Positions 6,672 through 7,851 of a DNA stretch of 7,851 nt are shown piece after piece; the stretch's first letter is position 1, and each line of letters starts with the position of its first letter. The stretch is from assembly GCA_028868235.1 (NCBI GenBank), contig JAGWUW010000110.1:1-7851 (forward strand), read 5' to 3'. A model generated the notes under the pieces. The model was not told where the DNA came from. It did no database searches and saw only the letters and a program-made list of their open reading frames with translations. Made by a program: the position numbers and the translations under genes. The DNA is from Betaproteobacteria bacterium. GTDB lineage: Bacteria > Pseudomonadota > Gammaproteobacteria > Burkholderiales > Rhodocyclaceae.

Positions 6672-6695
6672 CGGCGGGGACTTCGGTCCCCGTCG
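6672..6695 (+). other. Strong UUCG tetraloop hairpin at the ssrA/tonB boundary
   Basis: CGGCGGGGAC, loop TTCG, GTCCCCGTCG: ten pairs with one G-U in the plus transcript. It lies 68 bases after the tmRNA tag stop. No T run follows directly; the next one is CTTTTTC at 6724-6730. It may be part of the mature tmRNA, a 3' barrier to exonucleases, or help end both convergent transcripts. Confidence 0.6.
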
Positions 6696-6728
6696 TCAAT
6701 TCCAGGGTCACTATTCCGAATTCCTTTT

Positions 6729-7418
6729 TCAGCTATCCAGTCGGAAAACGATGGGCACAATGACCGAGGCCTCGATCGGCTCGTCGCCACGCTTGGCCGG
6801 TACGAAACGCCAGCGCGCCACCGCCTGCTTGGCGGCTTCGTCGAGGCGATCGAAGCCGCTGCTTTTCTCCAGTTCGACCGAGGCTGGAGTGCCATCCGCC
6901 GACACACGAACCTTGAGCAGTACCTTACCCTCTTCACCCAGACGACGGGATAGCGGCGGGTATTTCGGCTCCGGATTATTCAGGTAGGCGACGTTGAACC
7001 GGGCTGCAGTCACTGCTACAGAAGCTGGCGAGGTCTGCGCCACGGCAACCGGGGCCGGTGGCGTGGCGACGGGGGCCGGAACACTGAAGGTGGTCGGACT
7101 GGCAACGGGCTCGGCAGCAACTGCGATGATCTGACGGGGCGAAGGTGTTGGTTTGGTCGGAACCGGAGCTGGGGGCGGCTGCGGTTTGCTCGGCGGCATG
7201 GGCACGGGTGGTGCCGCGACTGGCCGCAAGGCGGCGGGTTTCTCGATCAGCTTGACCAAGATTGCGCTGGGCTCCGGAATTTCGAGCTGACCGATAGCAC
7301 GTTTCAGCGGATAGAACAGCACGGCGGCATGCAAAGCCACGGCAATCAGGAAAAAACGGCCACTCCGACGCCATTCGGGCGTTTCAGATACGAAATGAAA
7401 GGCAGGATCGGCAAGCAT
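6729..7418 (-). CDS. tonB: TonB-type energy transducer
   Basis: 229 residues, normal for TonB. A short cytoplasmic N-terminus is followed by one membrane anchor (about 21-38, FFLIAVALHAAVLFYPL, with H30 in the usual position for ExbB/ExbD contact). A proline-rich periplasmic spacer (about 62-124) follows. The C-terminal TonB domain (about 150-227) holds NPEPKYPPLSRRLGEEGKV, the G-x-P-x-x-V-x-L-x-x-SSG block (176-188) and the AV-x-x-W-R-F-x-P-A motif (199-208). It passes proton-motive-force energy from ExbB/ExbD to outer-membrane receptors. The start lies four bases after the stop of the thioredoxin-like gene and has no clear Shine-Dalgarno, so translational coupling is likely. ExbB/ExbD are not in the window. 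The gene is convergent with ssrA. Confidence 0.9.
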   Translation of the reverse strand: MLADPAFHFVSETPEWRRSGRFFLIAVALHAAVLFYPLKRAIGQLEIPEPSAILVKLIEKPAALRPVAAPPVPMPPSKPQPPPAPVPTKPTPSPRQIIAVAAEPVASPTTFSVPAPVATPPAPVAVAQTSPASVAVTAARFNVAYLNNPEPKYPPLSRRLGEEGKVLLKVRVSADGTPASVELEKSSGFDRLDEAAKQAVARWRFVPAKRGDEPIEASVIVPIVFRLDS

Positions 7419-7422
7419 TTTG

Positions 7423-7851
7423 TTATTTTACGTGCTCGACGACCCATTGTTCGAGTTGCTCGGCGGGCTGCACGCCCGAGCGGCCTTGCCGGGCACCACG
7501 GCCGTCGTAGAAGTAGGTACGCGGCAGTTCGCCATACCAGCGGCGGTCGATTTCATAGCGCAGGCGTTCCGGCTGGGCGTCGGCAAATACCCAACGCGCC
7601 TGTCGCCAGACCCCGTAGTCCTGTGCCAGGCGCTCCAATTCCGGGGTTTCAGCCGGCGTGTCGGCGGCGACGAGAACCACCTCCAGCTTCGGATACTTGC
7701 GGGCCAGTTCGCCGAGCGCCTTCAGTTCTGTCGGGCAATGCGCACAGGTGGCCGACCAGAAGGCGAGGATGAAGGGCTTTCCCTTGTGCTGGTGCTCGAT
7801 CTTCTGCAGCGAACCGCCGACGAAGGGGGCCATGTCGGCCTGGGCCAGTCC
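7423..7851 (-). CDS. Exported thioredoxin-like (TlpA/redoxin family) protein, 5' end outside window
   Basis: 142 visible residues. The frame is open to the window edge: the six residues GLAQAD before the first internal Met look like the end of a signal peptide with cleavage after AQA, so the true start is upstream and the internal ATG at 7833 is not used. The thioredoxin fold shows in ILAFWSATCAHCPTELKAL, with a CAHC redox motif (C36 and C39 of the visible part), then VVLVAADTP and the cis-proline region LPRTYFYDGRG. The family works in the periplasm on thiol-disulfide exchange, for example in cytochrome c maturation or as a general reductant; the partner cannot be told here. It ends four bases before tonB, suggesting one transcript. 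Confidence 0.88.
   Translation of the reverse strand, partial: GLAQADMAPFVGGSLQKIEHQHKGKPFILAFWSATCAHCPTELKALGELARKYPKLEVVLVAADTPAETPELERLAQDYGVWRQARWVFADAQPERLRYEIDRRWYGELPRTYFYDGRGARQGRSGVQPAEQLEQWVVEHVK

Larger units (their letters stand above)
6509..6700 (+). ncRNA. ssrA: tmRNA coding piece (downstream half of permuted ssrA)
   Basis: Starts GGGGGTGTACTGGCTTCGACAGG, the highly conserved tmRNA 5' end: acceptor strand 6509-6515, then the D-loop-like TGGCTTCGAC. The tag frame runs 6595-6627 and reads ANDEQFAIAA followed by TAA, a betaproteobacterial-type degradation tag ending in AA. The stop codon sits in the loop of a hairpin, GCTA-TC-GCCG (6613-6622) with CGGC-TAGC (6631-6638), as in helix P5 of other tmRNAs. 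A 10-base-pair UUCG tetraloop hairpin (6672-6695) follows and may be the last helix of this piece. Together with the acceptor piece it forms the two-piece molecule that, with SmpB, rescues ribosomes stalled on broken mRNA and tags the product for proteolysis. The 3' boundary is approximate. Confidence 0.9.

Noticed and set aside
1..7851. Mobile elements, CRISPR arrays or island junctions, including an integration site at the tmRNA 3' end
   Set aside because: No transposase, integrase, regularly spaced repeats or duplicated acceptor-piece end is present in the window.

Overview
The window reads as a piece of a GC-rich betaproteobacterial chromosome, most likely from the Rhodocyclales (Dechloromonas/Azonexus-like). 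The placement rests on the circularly permuted, two-piece ssrA gene, on its tag peptide ANDEQFAIAA, and on the style of the fused branched-chain-type transporter. It is an inference from recalled family features; no database search was possible.

Left part (1-4910, all on the minus strand): a high-affinity uptake system of the branched-chain amino acid (HAAT/Liv) class. In transcription order it holds two tandem, 379-residue periplasmic binding proteins (4910-3771 and 3690-2551, about 71% identical by hand count). Then comes a 178-bp gap with nested inverted repeats and a good intrinsic terminator. Last is one very long reading frame (2372 to beyond base 1) in which a LivH-type permease, a LivM-type permease and a LivG-type ATPase are joined in one polypeptide. 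The frame leaves the window just after the ATPase Q-loop.

Middle (5039-6163, plus strand): ribE, riboflavin synthase, divergent from the binding-protein genes. Nine bases after it lies a small lipoprotein gene with BamE/SmpA-OmlA-like character.

Right part: a 565-bp stretch without a protein gene carries ssrA in permuted order. The acceptor piece (T-arm and 3' acceptor strand, to about 6480) comes first. A 30-base hairpin spacer follows, then the coding piece (from 6509) with the D-arm-like region, tag frame and stop codon in a hairpin loop. On the minus strand, from the right edge inwards, are the 3' part of an exported thioredoxin-like (TlpA-type) protein and, four bases later, a TonB-type energy transducer.

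The binding proteins and fused permease/ATPase would work together to import an amino-acid-like or other small carboxylate ligand. The attenuator-like terminator between them would make more binding protein than membrane complex. The remaining genes are housekeeping or envelope functions with no evident link to the transporter. No mobile element, CRISPR array or plainly new system was found. The most notable items are the permuted tmRNA, the triple-domain transporter fusion and the structured RNA between binding protein and permease.
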